From NCBI GenBank assembly GCA_016650315.1, contig JAENVZ010000048.1, forward strand, positions 1 through 15,286: DNA of 15,286 bases, given 5' to 3'. Numbering within the stretch: the stretch's first letter is position 1; the number at the start of each line of letters is the position of its first letter. A program made the translations under genes and the position numbers. The notes under the pieces were generated by a model. That model saw nothing but the letters and a program-made list of their open reading frames with translations. It was not told the origin of the DNA and did no database searches. This document shows positions 1-7,221 of the stretch, piece by piece. Source of the DNA: Alphaproteobacteria bacterium (GTDB taxonomy: Bacteria; Pseudomonadota; Alphaproteobacteria; Sphingomonadales; Sphingomonadaceae).

Positions 1-386
1 GCATGGCCGATTGCCCGCCCGACGCCATCCATCGCGGCCCGGATGGCGAGGTATTCATTGACGAAACCTGCATCGGTTGTGGCAATTGCCAGCGCAACTG
101 TCCCTATGGCGTCATCCGCATGGACAGTGTGCCGCCGGAAAAGCCGAACCTGTTGAGCTGGCTGTTCTTCGGCTCCGGCCCCGGCCCTGGCGAACCCTCA
201 AAAAAATGGCGCTACGCCAACAAGGAACCGGGCGTCGAATTACCCAAAAAGGCCATCAAATGCGACATGTGTTCGGGGATAGCGGGCGGCCCCGCCTGCG
301 TTCGCGCCTGCCCGACGGGCGCGGCGATCCGCGTGTCGCCCGAAGATTTCCTCAGCGTATCCCGGCTTGAAAGGGGGGAGGCGTGA
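1..386 (+). CDS. 4Fe-4S ferredoxin-type electron-transfer protein, C-terminal part (5' end outside window)
   Basis: Only the last ~127 residues are present. They carry polyferredoxin-type clusters of the DmsB/NrfC/HycB kind. Numbering from the ATG at base 3, one C-x2-C-x2-C-x3-C-P motif is at C23, C26, C29 and C33, and a C-x2-C-x8-C-x3-C-P motif is at C87, C90, C99 and C103. C4-P5 looks like the last Cys of another CxxxCP motif. The codon ending at base 2 is ?GC, so it can be Cys, which would make the ATG at base 3 an internal Met and not the start. The likely role is passing electrons between a dehydrogenase or reductase and the membrane cytochrome encoded next. I cannot see the N-terminus, so other domains are unknown. 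The fold call is firm; the partner and substrate are not known. Confidence 0.85.
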   Translation, partial: MADCPPDAIHRGPDGEVFIDETCIGCGNCQRNCPYGVIRMDSVPPEKPNLLSWLFFGSGPGPGEPSKKWRYANKEPGVELPKKAIKCDMCSGIAGGPACVRACPTGAAIRVSPEDFLSVSRLERGEA

Positions 387-412
387 AGAGATTTCCGGCG
401 AAAAGAAACCGT

Positions 413-493
413 CCGTGCTCCTGCGAAAGCAGGAGCCCAGAGTCGCGGGCGCAACGCTTAAACCCCTGGACTCCTGCTTTCGCAGGAGCACGG
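413..493. repeat. Palindromic intergenic repeat (REP/MITE-like) inside the redox operon
   Basis: Two 23-base arms, 413-435 and 471-493, are exact reverse complements separated by 35 bases. Each arm is itself a hairpin, CTCCTGC-GAAA-GCAGGAG at 418-435 and its complement at 471-488. The element fills most of the 133-base gap between the FeS gene and the cytochrome b gene, whereas the other gaps in this cluster are 10 and 12 bases. It looks like a dispersed sphingomonad repeat inserted into an operon. As RNA it would fold stably and could affect mRNA processing or downstream expression. The arms and spacing are seen directly; the mobile or dispersed nature is inferred. Confidence 0.8.
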
Positions 494-519
494 CGTTGGT
501 CAGAGAGGGAATGTCCGTG

Positions 520-1392
520 ATGGCCACCCGCGCCACCCCCGGCCGCGTCAAGGGCGAAACACTGCATGACAGCTTTCTACGGTACCGCAATTTCCGCTGG
601 CTGAAAATCGCGTTGACCATCTCCTTCATTGCCATCCTCGGCTATGCGCTGATCGACGTCGAACCCCATCCCAATGGCGGAAGCTGGTACGGCTATACGT
701 TGGGCACCATCGGCGCGCTGCTGATCCTGTGGCTGACTGTTCTTGGCGTGCGCAAGCGAGCGATGACGCCGGGGCGCTGGTCGTTGAAGGCATGGACGTC
801 GGCGCATGTCTATCTGGGCCTCAGCCTGATTGTCATTGCGACGCTGCATACCGGCTTTCAGTTCGGCTGGAACGTCCACACACTTGCCTATGTCCTGATG
901 ATGCTGGTCATCCTGTCGGGCATTTTCGGCATCTTCGTCTATGCAACCTTGCCCGCTGCGCTCAGCAACAATCGTGAGGAAATGACGCAGGTTCAGATGC
1001 TTGACGCCTTGCGCGCCATTGATCGCCAGTTGCATGACGCCGCCCAGCCGCTTCCCCATGCGCAAGCCGCACTCGTGCAGGAATCGCTGGATCAGGACCC
1101 GTTCGGCGGCGGCATCGTGCGCCGCCTGTCGGGCCGTTATCCCGCCTGTGCCACCCGCGCGGCGCACCACAACATCCGTCAAACGACGGGCCACAACCCG
1201 GACACCGGCAATGATCCACTCGAACGCGTCGATGCGCTGCTGGAGCGCAAGGAAGCAATGCTCGCCCGCCTGCGCCGCCATTTGCAGTTAAAGGCAATGC
1301 TGGAGGTCTGGCTATACATCCATGTTCCGATAACCTTTGCCCTGATCGCGGCGCTTGCCGCCCATATCATCAGCGTCTTTTTTTACTGGTGA
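520..1392 (+). CDS. Membrane cytochrome b-like protein (putative diheme, ~5 TM)
   Basis: A 290-residue integral membrane protein. Hydrophobic helices lie near residues 29-46, 58-77, 94-113, 119-143 and 264-288. Two helices carry histidine pairs spaced as in bc1-type cytochrome b: H96/H110 and H268/H282, each H-x13-H. This suggests two b haems across the membrane. A hydrophilic stretch of about 115 residues with charged helices separates the fourth and fifth helices. Between an FeS protein and a multihaem cytochrome c, it is probably the membrane electron conduit or quinone-reactive subunit. ATG 520 was chosen because GAGGGA at 505-510 sits 9 bases upstream; ATG 511 directly abuts that site. 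The frame is open back to 367, but that extension translates the palindromic repeat and is artefactual. The exact family is not recognised. Confidence 0.75.
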   Translation: MATRATPGRVKGETLHDSFLRYRNFRWLKIALTISFIAILGYALIDVEPHPNGGSWYGYTLGTIGALLILWLTVLGVRKRAMTPGRWSLKAWTSAHVYLGLSLIVIATLHTGFQFGWNVHTLAYVLMMLVILSGIFGIFVYATLPAALSNNREEMTQVQMLDALRAIDRQLHDAAQPLPHAQAALVQESLDQDPFGGGIVRRLSGRYPACATRAAHHNIRQTTGHNPDTGNDPLERVDALLERKEAMLARLRRHLQLKAMLEVWLYIHVPITFALIAALAAHIISVFFYW

Positions 1393-1402
1393 GGCAGCGG
1401 AC

Positions 1403-3214
1403 ATGACCTTCCTCATCAAGCAGATTTCCCACACCGCCGACGGTCGCCAGATCGTGCGTCCGTCGGAAATCGCGGCTGACAGCATCACCATCGGCCGCGC
1501 GGCTGAAAATGACATCCACCTGCCCGACCTTGCCGTCACGCCGCATCATGCGCGGATCGATATCCGGGACAATCGCCATATCAGCGTGACAGCCACTGGC
1601 GGCCTGCCTTTTGAAGTCGATGGCCGATCCGTACAGAATGCCGACATTGACTGCGTGAAAGGCGCCGAACTGCGTCTGGGCGGTCATCGCCTGACGATCG
1701 GACAGGATGATGGCAAGGTTGCCATAGCGGTCGAACGGGTCGAGGCGCTGTCCGATGCGTCTGAAGAAAAGGACGAAGTGCAGGTCTTTTCCCTGCGCGG
1801 CCTGCTGCCCGGCAAGCGGACCGGCGCATGGGGTTTTGCCATCCTGATCCTCATCGCCTTTCTGGCCGTGCCGATCTGGAGCTATGCAAGTCACAAGGGC
1901 GTCAAGGAACGGGCCAAAACCTTTCATGCGGACCAAAGCTGGTCCAGCGGCCCTCTATCGCTGGCCCACCGGTCGCTCGAAAATAATTGTCAGGCCTGCC
2001 ATGTCGACGCCTTCGTCTCGGTCCGCGACAGTGCCTGTGTCGCCTGCCACACTAATGTCCACGACCATGCCGATCTGGCGCGGCTGGCGCTCGCCAAAGG
2101 CACGCCCGGTATTGGCGGCCACATTCTGGCGGGCGTTGCGCACATGTTCAACAAACCTGACGGCACATGCGTCGATTGCCATAGCGAACATGAGGGCGCT
2201 GGGCCGATGCAGCCCACGCAGCAGATTTTCTGCACCAATTGCCATGACGGGCTGAACGGGCGGCTGATCGACACGAAAATCGAAAATGTGGCCGATTTTG
2301 GTAAATCGCATCCCGAATTCCGGCCTGCGATCATGACAACACCTGGCAACCATCCCGCCTTCACGCGCATATCACTGAACAAGAGACCGACCGAAAACAG
2401 CGGCCTGAAATTTCCGCACAAACTGCACCTGTCGCGCACCAATGGCGTGGCCCGCATGGCCCAAACGATGAAGGCGGATCATGGCTTCGGCAATGCGCTC
2501 GCGTGCAAGGATTGTCATGTTCCCACCGCTGACGGCGTGCGTTTCCAGCCCGTCGACATGAAACAGAATTGCGCCATGTGCCACAGTCTGGCTTTCGAGG
2601 AAATCGGCGGCACGCTCCGCACCCTGCGTCATGGCGAACCCAGACAGGTCATTGCCGACCTGCGCGCCTATTATCGCTCAAGCGGCCCTGAAAAGCCGAT
2701 CAGCCTTGGCGGCATGGCGCGGCGGCGACCCGGCCAATATGCGCAGGGGCAACTTTATCATGCCTATTTCGATGCAGCGGCGGCGCGTCCATCACGGGCC
2801 GACGCCGCGATCCGCACGGTCTTTTCCAAAGGCGGAGCCTGTTACGATTGCCATACGATCACGCCGCCGGTCGCGGCCGGTTCGGATGACTGGCGCGTTA
2901 TGCCCGTGCATCAGACTATGCGCTATATGGGCAAGGGCTGGTTCGATCATGACGCGCACAAGACGGAAAAATGCGAAAGCTGCCACGCGGCCGCAAAGTC
3001 GGACAAGGCCAGCGACGTGATGTTGCCCGGCATCGCCACGTGCCGCACCTGCCATGGCGGACCCGAGGCAAAGGCTGATATTCCGTCCAGTTGTGCTTTA
3101 TGTCACAATTATCATGCCGACGAAGGGGCACCATGGGCAACGAAACAACGAGTCGCGGCCATGAATCCAGGCACGAATGATCAACCGGCAGGAGCGCAGG
3201 ATCGCGATAAATAG
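1403..3214 (+). CDS. FHA domain-membrane helix-decahaem cytochrome c fusion protein
   Basis: 603 residues. The N-terminus is a forkhead-associated domain with the hallmark pattern G31-R32...N36-D37-I38...H49-A50, which in this family binds phosphothreonine peptides. One membrane helix follows at about 141-162, preceded by K/R residues, so the FHA side should be cytoplasmic and the rest periplasmic. The periplasmic part has ten CxxCH haem motifs whose first Cys are at about residues 196, 212, 256, 277, 368, 390, 480, 524, 547 and 564, with many additional His available as distal ligands. The likely role is a multi-electron wire or sensor accepting electrons from the preceding membrane cytochrome. 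ATG 1403 has GAGG at 1391-1394 and starts 10 bases after the upstream stop; an in-frame ATG at 1355 would overlap the cytochrome gene by 38 bases. The combination of FHA and decahaem domains is unusual. The domain calls are firm; the function is inferred. Confidence 0.88.
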   Translation: MTFLIKQISHTADGRQIVRPSEIAADSITIGRAAENDIHLPDLAVTPHHARIDIRDNRHISVTATGGLPFEVDGRSVQNADIDCVKGAELRLGGHRLTIGQDDGKVAIAVERVEALSDASEEKDEVQVFSLRGLLPGKRTGAWGFAILILIAFLAVPIWSYASHKGVKERAKTFHADQSWSSGPLSLAHRSLENNCQACHVDAFVSVRDSACVACHTNVHDHADLARLALAKGTPGIGGHILAGVAHMFNKPDGTCVDCHSEHEGAGPMQPTQQIFCTNCHDGLNGRLIDTKIENVADFGKSHPEFRPAIMTTPGNHPAFTRISLNKRPTENSGLKFPHKLHLSRTNGVARMAQTMKADHGFGNALACKDCHVPTADGVRFQPVDMKQNCAMCHSLAFEEIGGTLRTLRHGEPRQVIADLRAYYRSSGPEKPISLGGMARRRPGQYAQGQLYHAYFDAAAARPSRADAAIRTVFSKGGACYDCHTITPPVAAGSDDWRVMPVHQTMRYMGKGWFDHDAHKTEKCESCHAAAKSDKASDVMLPGIATCRTCHGGPEAKADIPSSCALCHNYHADEGAPWATKQRVAAMNPGTNDQPAGAQDRDK

Positions 3215-3226
3215 GGGGGAATACCA

Positions 3227-4075
3227 GTGCTGATCGCTCAGATCACGGATGTCCATCTGGGCTTTGACCCGGATAATCCGGCGGAGTTCAACCGGAAGCG
3301 GCTGGATCAGGTTCTGCGCTTGCTGTGCGAGGGTCCCAACCGGCCCGACGTTCTGCTTGCGACCGGCGATCTTGTCGATCTGGGCGACCCTGCAAGCTAC
3401 AAGCGGCTTGTCAACGCGCTCAGCATCTGCCCCTTCCCGGTATGGCCCTGCGTGGGCAATCACGACAACCGCGCGAATTTCCAGAAATATTTCCCTGACA
3501 TTCCTGCGGCAGATGGCTTTATCCAATATGAAGCGGATCTGGGTCCCTTGCGCCTCATCGTTCTCGACACGCTGGAGGAAGGGCGTCACGGCGGCGCGTT
3601 TTGCGACAAACGCGCCAATTGGCTCAACGCCCGCCTGGCCGAACAGGTGGACAGGCCAACGATCATCGTCATGCACCACCCGCCTGTAGAAGTCGGCATT
3701 GACTGGATGGACATTCATCCTGAGGAACCCTGGGTATCACGTGTAACCGCGGCTATCGCTGGCAGGTCACAGATCAAGGCCATCATTTGCGGTCACCTGC
3801 ACCGGGCGATCGTGGCACCCTGGAACGGCACTACCGTTGCTATTTGTCCATCGACCGCACCACAGGTTACACTGGACTTGCGTCCCATGGACCCCGAAGT
3901 GCCTGACAACCGCCCCATGATCGTCGCCGACCCACCAGCCTTTGCTCTGCACTGGTGGAACGGACGTGAACTTGTCACCCATTTCGATACGGCCGACGAG
4001 CATGTCATGCTGGCCAAATATGACGCATCCATGCAGCCATTGGTACGCAGCTTGCTTGCAGAACGTCCCAATTAA
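3227..4075 (+). CDS. Class III metallophosphoesterase, CpdA-like (putative 3',5'-cyclic nucleotide phosphodiesterase)
   Basis: 282 residues, close to the usual size of CpdA-type enzymes. The calcineurin-like dimetal site is complete: D8-V9-H10 near the N-terminus, G47-D48, G77-N78-H79-D80, H150-H151-P and G189-H190-L191-H192. Members of this subfamily hydrolyse cAMP or cGMP, but related proteins act on other phosphodiesters, so the substrate is not proven. No signal peptide is visible and the protein should be cytoplasmic. The start is GTG 3227, with a GGGGGA ribosome site at about 3214-3219; the first residues then align with the family's usual opening. It follows the decahaem gene by 12 bases, so the two are very probably co-transcribed and the enzyme likely serves a signalling role in the redox cluster. 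Confidence 0.87.
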   Translation: MLIAQITDVHLGFDPDNPAEFNRKRLDQVLRLLCEGPNRPDVLLATGDLVDLGDPASYKRLVNALSICPFPVWPCVGNHDNRANFQKYFPDIPAADGFIQYEADLGPLRLIVLDTLEEGRHGGAFCDKRANWLNARLAEQVDRPTIIVMHHPPVEVGIDWMDIHPEEPWVSRVTAAIAGRSQIKAIICGHLHRAIVAPWNGTTVAICPSTAPQVTLDLRPMDPEVPDNRPMIVADPPAFALHWWNGRELVTHFDTADEHVMLAKYDASMQPLVRSLLAERPN

Positions 4076-4148
4076 TTCATGACGCAGAGCAGCAAAGGCG
4101 CAGTTTCCGGCCTATTCCCATGACATCGCCAGGGGAGTAGAATTGGCC

Positions 4149-4236
4149 TGCTGCAGTCGGTGTTCATGCCTAAAGGCAGGACGTTTGCAGGAGAGTGATG
4201 CACCGGTGAAATCCCGGAAATCAGCCGACTGCAGCA
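4149..4236 (+). other. Long inverted repeat; possible structured RNA element
   Basis: Twelve-base arms at 4149-4160 (TGCTGCAGTCGG) and 4225-4236 are exact reverse complements and enclose 64 bases. Inside are a small TGCC-TAAA-GGCA hairpin at 4167-4178 and a CCGG...CCGG pairing at 4203-4217. A short T-rich run, TTTTTCT, follows at 4238-4244. The shape is that of a multi-branched RNA with a closing stem. I could not match it to a known riboswitch or small RNA. It lies 73 bases after the phosphoesterase stop, so it could be part of that operon's 3' UTR. The pairing is seen; an RNA function is inferred. Confidence 0.4.
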
Positions 4237-4377
4237 CTTTTTCTCACGTGGCAGCTTTCTGAAAATTCGATGCGACTCGGGCTGCGAAGCGGCGGACTAC
4301 CTTGCAATTGCAAAATATGTAAGCGCTCATCACCTTTTCGCAATTGCAGCATTGTTCGCCGTCCGGCATAGAGAAAT

Positions 4378-4440
4378 TGCCTTTCAGGCATCCTCTCCTA
4401 AAACTTTCAGAGCTGGTCCTTAGGGACCGGCTCTTTTTTT
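4378..4440 (+). ncRNA. Candidate small RNA or 3' UTR-derived RNA ending at a strong terminator
   Basis: In order on the + strand there is a short hairpin TGCCT-TTC-AGGCA (4378-4390), an unpaired pyrimidine-rich stretch TCCTCTCCT (4391-4399) that resembles an anti-Shine-Dalgarno sequence, and a perfect terminator hairpin with seven T. This layout is shared by several alphaproteobacterial trans-acting small RNAs that use CU-rich loops to mask ribosome binding sites. A weak promoter-like pair TTGCAG (4344-4349) and CATAGA (4367-4372), 17 bases apart, lies just upstream. The same sequence could instead be only the 3' end of the redox operon mRNA. The real 5' end is not known. Confidence 0.3.
4409..4440 (+). 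terminator. Rho-independent terminator
   Basis: An 11-base-pair stem, 4409-4419 with 4424-4434 (one G-T pair), closes a TTAG loop and runs into seven T at 4434-4440. It points rightward, so it ends transcripts from the redox cluster or from a small RNA in this gap, just before the convergent ppc gene. On the opposite strand the hairpin is not followed by a clear T tract, so its role for ppc is uncertain. Confidence 0.85.
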
Positions 4441-4501
4441 GAAATATGTTTTGGATCAAGCCAAACCATGGTCATCCGCCATGGGCACAACGGGTAAATC
4501 G

Positions 4502-7186
4502 TCAGCCGCTATTGCGTAATGCGGTCGCAATTGCATTGATTGACAGCTCAATCCCTTCACGGATGCGTGGGTCTTCCTCGCCACTGCGGTGACGTTTCAG
4601 CAGTTCGATCTGGAGCAGGTTCAGCGGTTCGATATAGGGCAGACGTAGCCGGATCGACGTATCGAGCGCCGGGTTCTTCTCCAGCAGGCGGGACTGGCCC
4701 GTGATGGTGAGCAAGCCTTCATGCGCCTGGTCCCACCCGTCACGAATCCGTCCGAAAATCGCCTGACCCAATTCCTGATTTTCGACCAGCCCAACATAAC
4801 GCGCGGCCAGCGCCATGTCGGATTTCGCCAGCACCATTTCCATATTGGCAAGCGTTGCCTGAAAAAAGGGCCATATTTGCGCCATGTCGGCAAGCAACGA
4901 CTTGTCCTCGAACCCTGTGATGGCGTGACCGACACCATACCAGCCTGGCAGCATGACCCGCGCCTGCGCCCAACTGAAGACCCAGGGAATTGCGCGCAAA
5001 TCCTCGATCCGGTCGCTTTTGGTTCGGCTGGCGGGGCGCGAACCAATCTTGAGGCCAGCGATTTCGGAAAGCGGTGTCATCTGGCGAAAGAATTCGCGGA
5101 AACCCTCAGTGTCGTAAACCAGTCCACGATAGGCCGCGAAAGCGCTCGCAGACAGTTGATCCATCGCCATGGAAAAACGGACCGTATCACGTTCGGACAG
5201 CACTTCCGGTTCCAGACTGGCGAGCAGCGTGGCGCTGGTCATCGCCTCCAGATTCACCATGGCGACATCGCGCGTGCCATATTTGGCTGCGATCACCTCA
5301 CCCTGTTCGGTAATGCGGATGCGGCCCTGCACCGTACCGGACGGCTGGGCGCGAATGGCGGCAAAGGAAGACCCCCCGCCCCGCCCGACCGCACCGCCGC
5401 GACCGTGGAAAAGCTGAATGGCCGTACCCGCACGGGCAAAAATGGGTTCAAGCGCTTTGCTCGACTGGTGCAACCCCCAGGTGGAGGTCAGGTAACCGCC
5501 ATCCTTGTTGCTGTCGGAATAGCCGATCATCACTTCCTGATGCCCGCGCCGCGTCACCAGTGCGTCAATCTCTGGCAATTCGAAATAGGCGGCCATGATT
5601 TCAGGCGCGGCTTCAAGGTCGGCGACGGTTTCAAACAGTGGCACCGCCATGATCGCGGCATGCGGCGGATCGCCACTCTCTGCGACGCGCCACAGACCCG
5701 CTTCCTTCAGCAATATATTGACCTCCAGCATGTCGGACACGCTTTCAGCTTTGCTGATATTATAGACGGTGATGCACTGCGGCCCATAAACGCGGTGCGC
5801 TTCGGCGGCGGCATGGATGATGGCGAGTTCGCAGGTCGTTTCTTCCGAATATTCGATAAACCGGCTGCCAAGCGGGCGATTTGTCGCCAGCTCCTGGCGT
5901 AACAATGCGATGCGGGCATGTTCGTCGAGTCCAAGATAATTGGCCTCAACGCCCGCCACCTTCAGCAATTCCGCAACGACACGCTCATGAACGTCGCTAT
6001 TTTGCCGCAAGTCCAGCGTCGCCAGATGAAAGCCGAAAGTTTCGACCGCACGAATCAGGCGGCCCAGCGCACCTCCGCTCGCCAGCGCGCCGGCGCCCTT
6101 GCTTTGAAGGCCAGCCGCGACGGTGATCAGGTCATGACGGAATTCACCGGGCAATATATAAGGTTCGGCGGGCAGCACCGATGGGCGCGGGGACCGCTTG
6201 CCACATAATTTTTCATGCGTCGCCGAAAGACGTGCGTAAATTCCCGAAATGGCGCGTCGATACGGCTCATCCTGGCGGCTCGGCGAGGTGTCACCGCTGC
6301 TTTCCGCTAGCGCCAGCACGCCTTCGGGTACATCGGCCAGTTCGGTTGAAATCGACAATTCTGCGCCCAGCGCGTGCAGCGCATCAAGATAGTGGACAAT
6401 GGCCGATTCGCAGGCACGCGACAAAGCGAGGCGGAGCGAATCCGCCTGGACATAGGGATTGCCGTCGCGGTCGCCGCCGATCCAGCTGCCGACGCGCAAG
6501 AAACTGGGCGGACGGTGACCCAGCTCACGTTCCCAGCGGGCATACAGGGCGGGGAGAACCGGCAAAAATATCTCGCGCAGATAGGTAAGCGCATTTTCGA
6601 CCTCGTCGGCGACAAAGAGACGTTCACGCCGTAGCGGCCGCGTCTGCCAGAGAAGCGCAATCTGACGGTAGATCGCCTCATCAACCCTGTCACCGCTCTC
6701 GGATTCGACAAAGCCAGCATCCTTGAGGTGCATGAGTTCGGCAATGCGGTTCTTGTGGTCGATCATGCTCTTGCGCCGCACCTCGGTCGGATGGGCGGTC
6801 AGCACCGGAACGATGAGCGCCTTGTCGAGCAGCTTCATGACAGCGTCGGTGCCGATGCCATGCTCCTTCAGACGCTTGAGCGCCGATGCCACATCGACAC
6901 CCGGTTCTGCCGCGACCCCCTGCCGGTCTTCAGCAAGGTTGGCGAGCATCGAAAACAGCATGAAGCCACGGACGAAATTGATGGTGTCGTCCAGACTCAA
7001 TGCATCCAGTCCCGGATCGACCACATCGGCGCCAGCCACACCGCGCGCACGATCGACCGAGGATGAACGAATATATTCGGTCTGGCGATAGAGCTTGTCC
7101 CCGCCATAGGCGCGAATCACTTCACCCAACAGGCGCCCGAGGAAACGGATGTCAGGATTTTGCGTAATGGGTAAAGATGTCGCCAT
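4502..7186 (-). CDS. ppc: Phosphoenolpyruvate carboxylase
   Basis: 894 residues, the usual length of bacterial PEP carboxylase (E. coli 883). It converts phosphoenolpyruvate and bicarbonate to oxaloacetate and phosphate, refilling the TCA cycle in the cytoplasm. Diagnostic motifs are A-H132-P-T-E-V-R-R-K-S for the catalytic histidine, F-H-G-R-G-G-A-V-G-R-G-G-G for the active-site loop, G-Y-S-D-S-N-K-D-G-G-Y for the conserved lysine, and a C-terminus of L-R-N-S-G, close to the R-N-T-G ending of the family that contributes to aspartate binding. The ATG at 7186 gives a normal N-terminus, but no clear ribosome site is visible. A TTGACC box lies at 7221-7216, just after the pyk terminator, with no convincing -10 at normal spacing. 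Gene is complete and looks functional. Confidence 0.97.
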   Translation of the reverse strand: MATSLPITQNPDIRFLGRLLGEVIRAYGGDKLYRQTEYIRSSSVDRARGVAGADVVDPGLDALSLDDTINFVRGFMLFSMLANLAEDRQGVAAEPGVDVASALKRLKEHGIGTDAVMKLLDKALIVPVLTAHPTEVRRKSMIDHKNRIAELMHLKDAGFVESESGDRVDEAIYRQIALLWQTRPLRRERLFVADEVENALTYLREIFLPVLPALYARWERELGHRPPSFLRVGSWIGGDRDGNPYVQADSLRLALSRACESAIVHYLDALHALGAELSISTELADVPEGVLALAESSGDTSPSRQDEPYRRAISGIYARLSATHEKLCGKRSPRPSVLPAEPYILPGEFRHDLITVAAGLQSKGAGALASGGALGRLIRAVETFGFHLATLDLRQNSDVHERVVAELLKVAGVEANYLGLDEHARIALLRQELATNRPLGSRFIEYSEETTCELAIIHAAAEAHRVYGPQCITVYNISKAESVSDMLEVNILLKEAGLWRVAESGDPPHAAIMAVPLFETVADLEAAPEIMAAYFELPEIDALVTRRGHQEVMIGYSDSNKDGGYLTSTWGLHQSSKALEPIFARAGTAIQLFHGRGGAVGRGGGSSFAAIRAQPSGTVQGRIRITEQGEVIAAKYGTRDVAMVNLEAMTSATLLASLEPEVLSERDTVRFSMAMDQLSASAFAAYRGLVYDTEGFREFFRQMTPLSEIAGLKIGSRPASRTKSDRIEDLRAIPWVFSWAQARVMLPGWYGVGHAITGFEDKSLLADMAQIWPFFQATLANMEMVLAKSDMALAARYVGLVENQELGQAIFGRIRDGWDQAHEGLLTITGQSRLLEKNPALDTSIRLRLPYIEPLNLLQIELLKRHRSGEEDPRIREGIELSINAIATALRNSG

Positions 7187-7221
7187 AAGATAATGCTGCG
7201 CCGCAACAGGGGTTTGGTCAA

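Noticed and set aside
577..1281. 234-residue open frame on the - strand opposite the cytochrome b gene
   Set aside because: Low-complexity R/Q/A composition typical of antisense frames, with no ribosome site or family features.
4196..4236. Resemblance of GGTGAAATCC and nearby bases to part of a cobalamin riboswitch or a hammerhead ribozyme core
   Set aside because: The B12 box and the rest of the cobalamin fold are absent and no B12-related gene follows; the hammerhead core bases do not match (no CUGANGA).
4270..4371. 33-codon open frame starting ATG 4270 with several Cys
   Set aside because: No ribosome site and it overlaps the palindromes; chance is the simpler explanation.
4244..4459. 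71-residue open frame on the - strand in the ppc downstream gap
   Set aside because: It reads through the terminator hairpin and T tract, and has no family features.
4466..4484. CCATGG inverted repeat as a ppc terminator
   Set aside because: Six-base arms with a seven-base loop and no following T tract on the - strand.
4721..5902. 393-residue open frame on the + strand opposite ppc
   Set aside because: It is a shadow frame of a long GC-rich gene; its product is rich in H, R and G with no recognisable motif.
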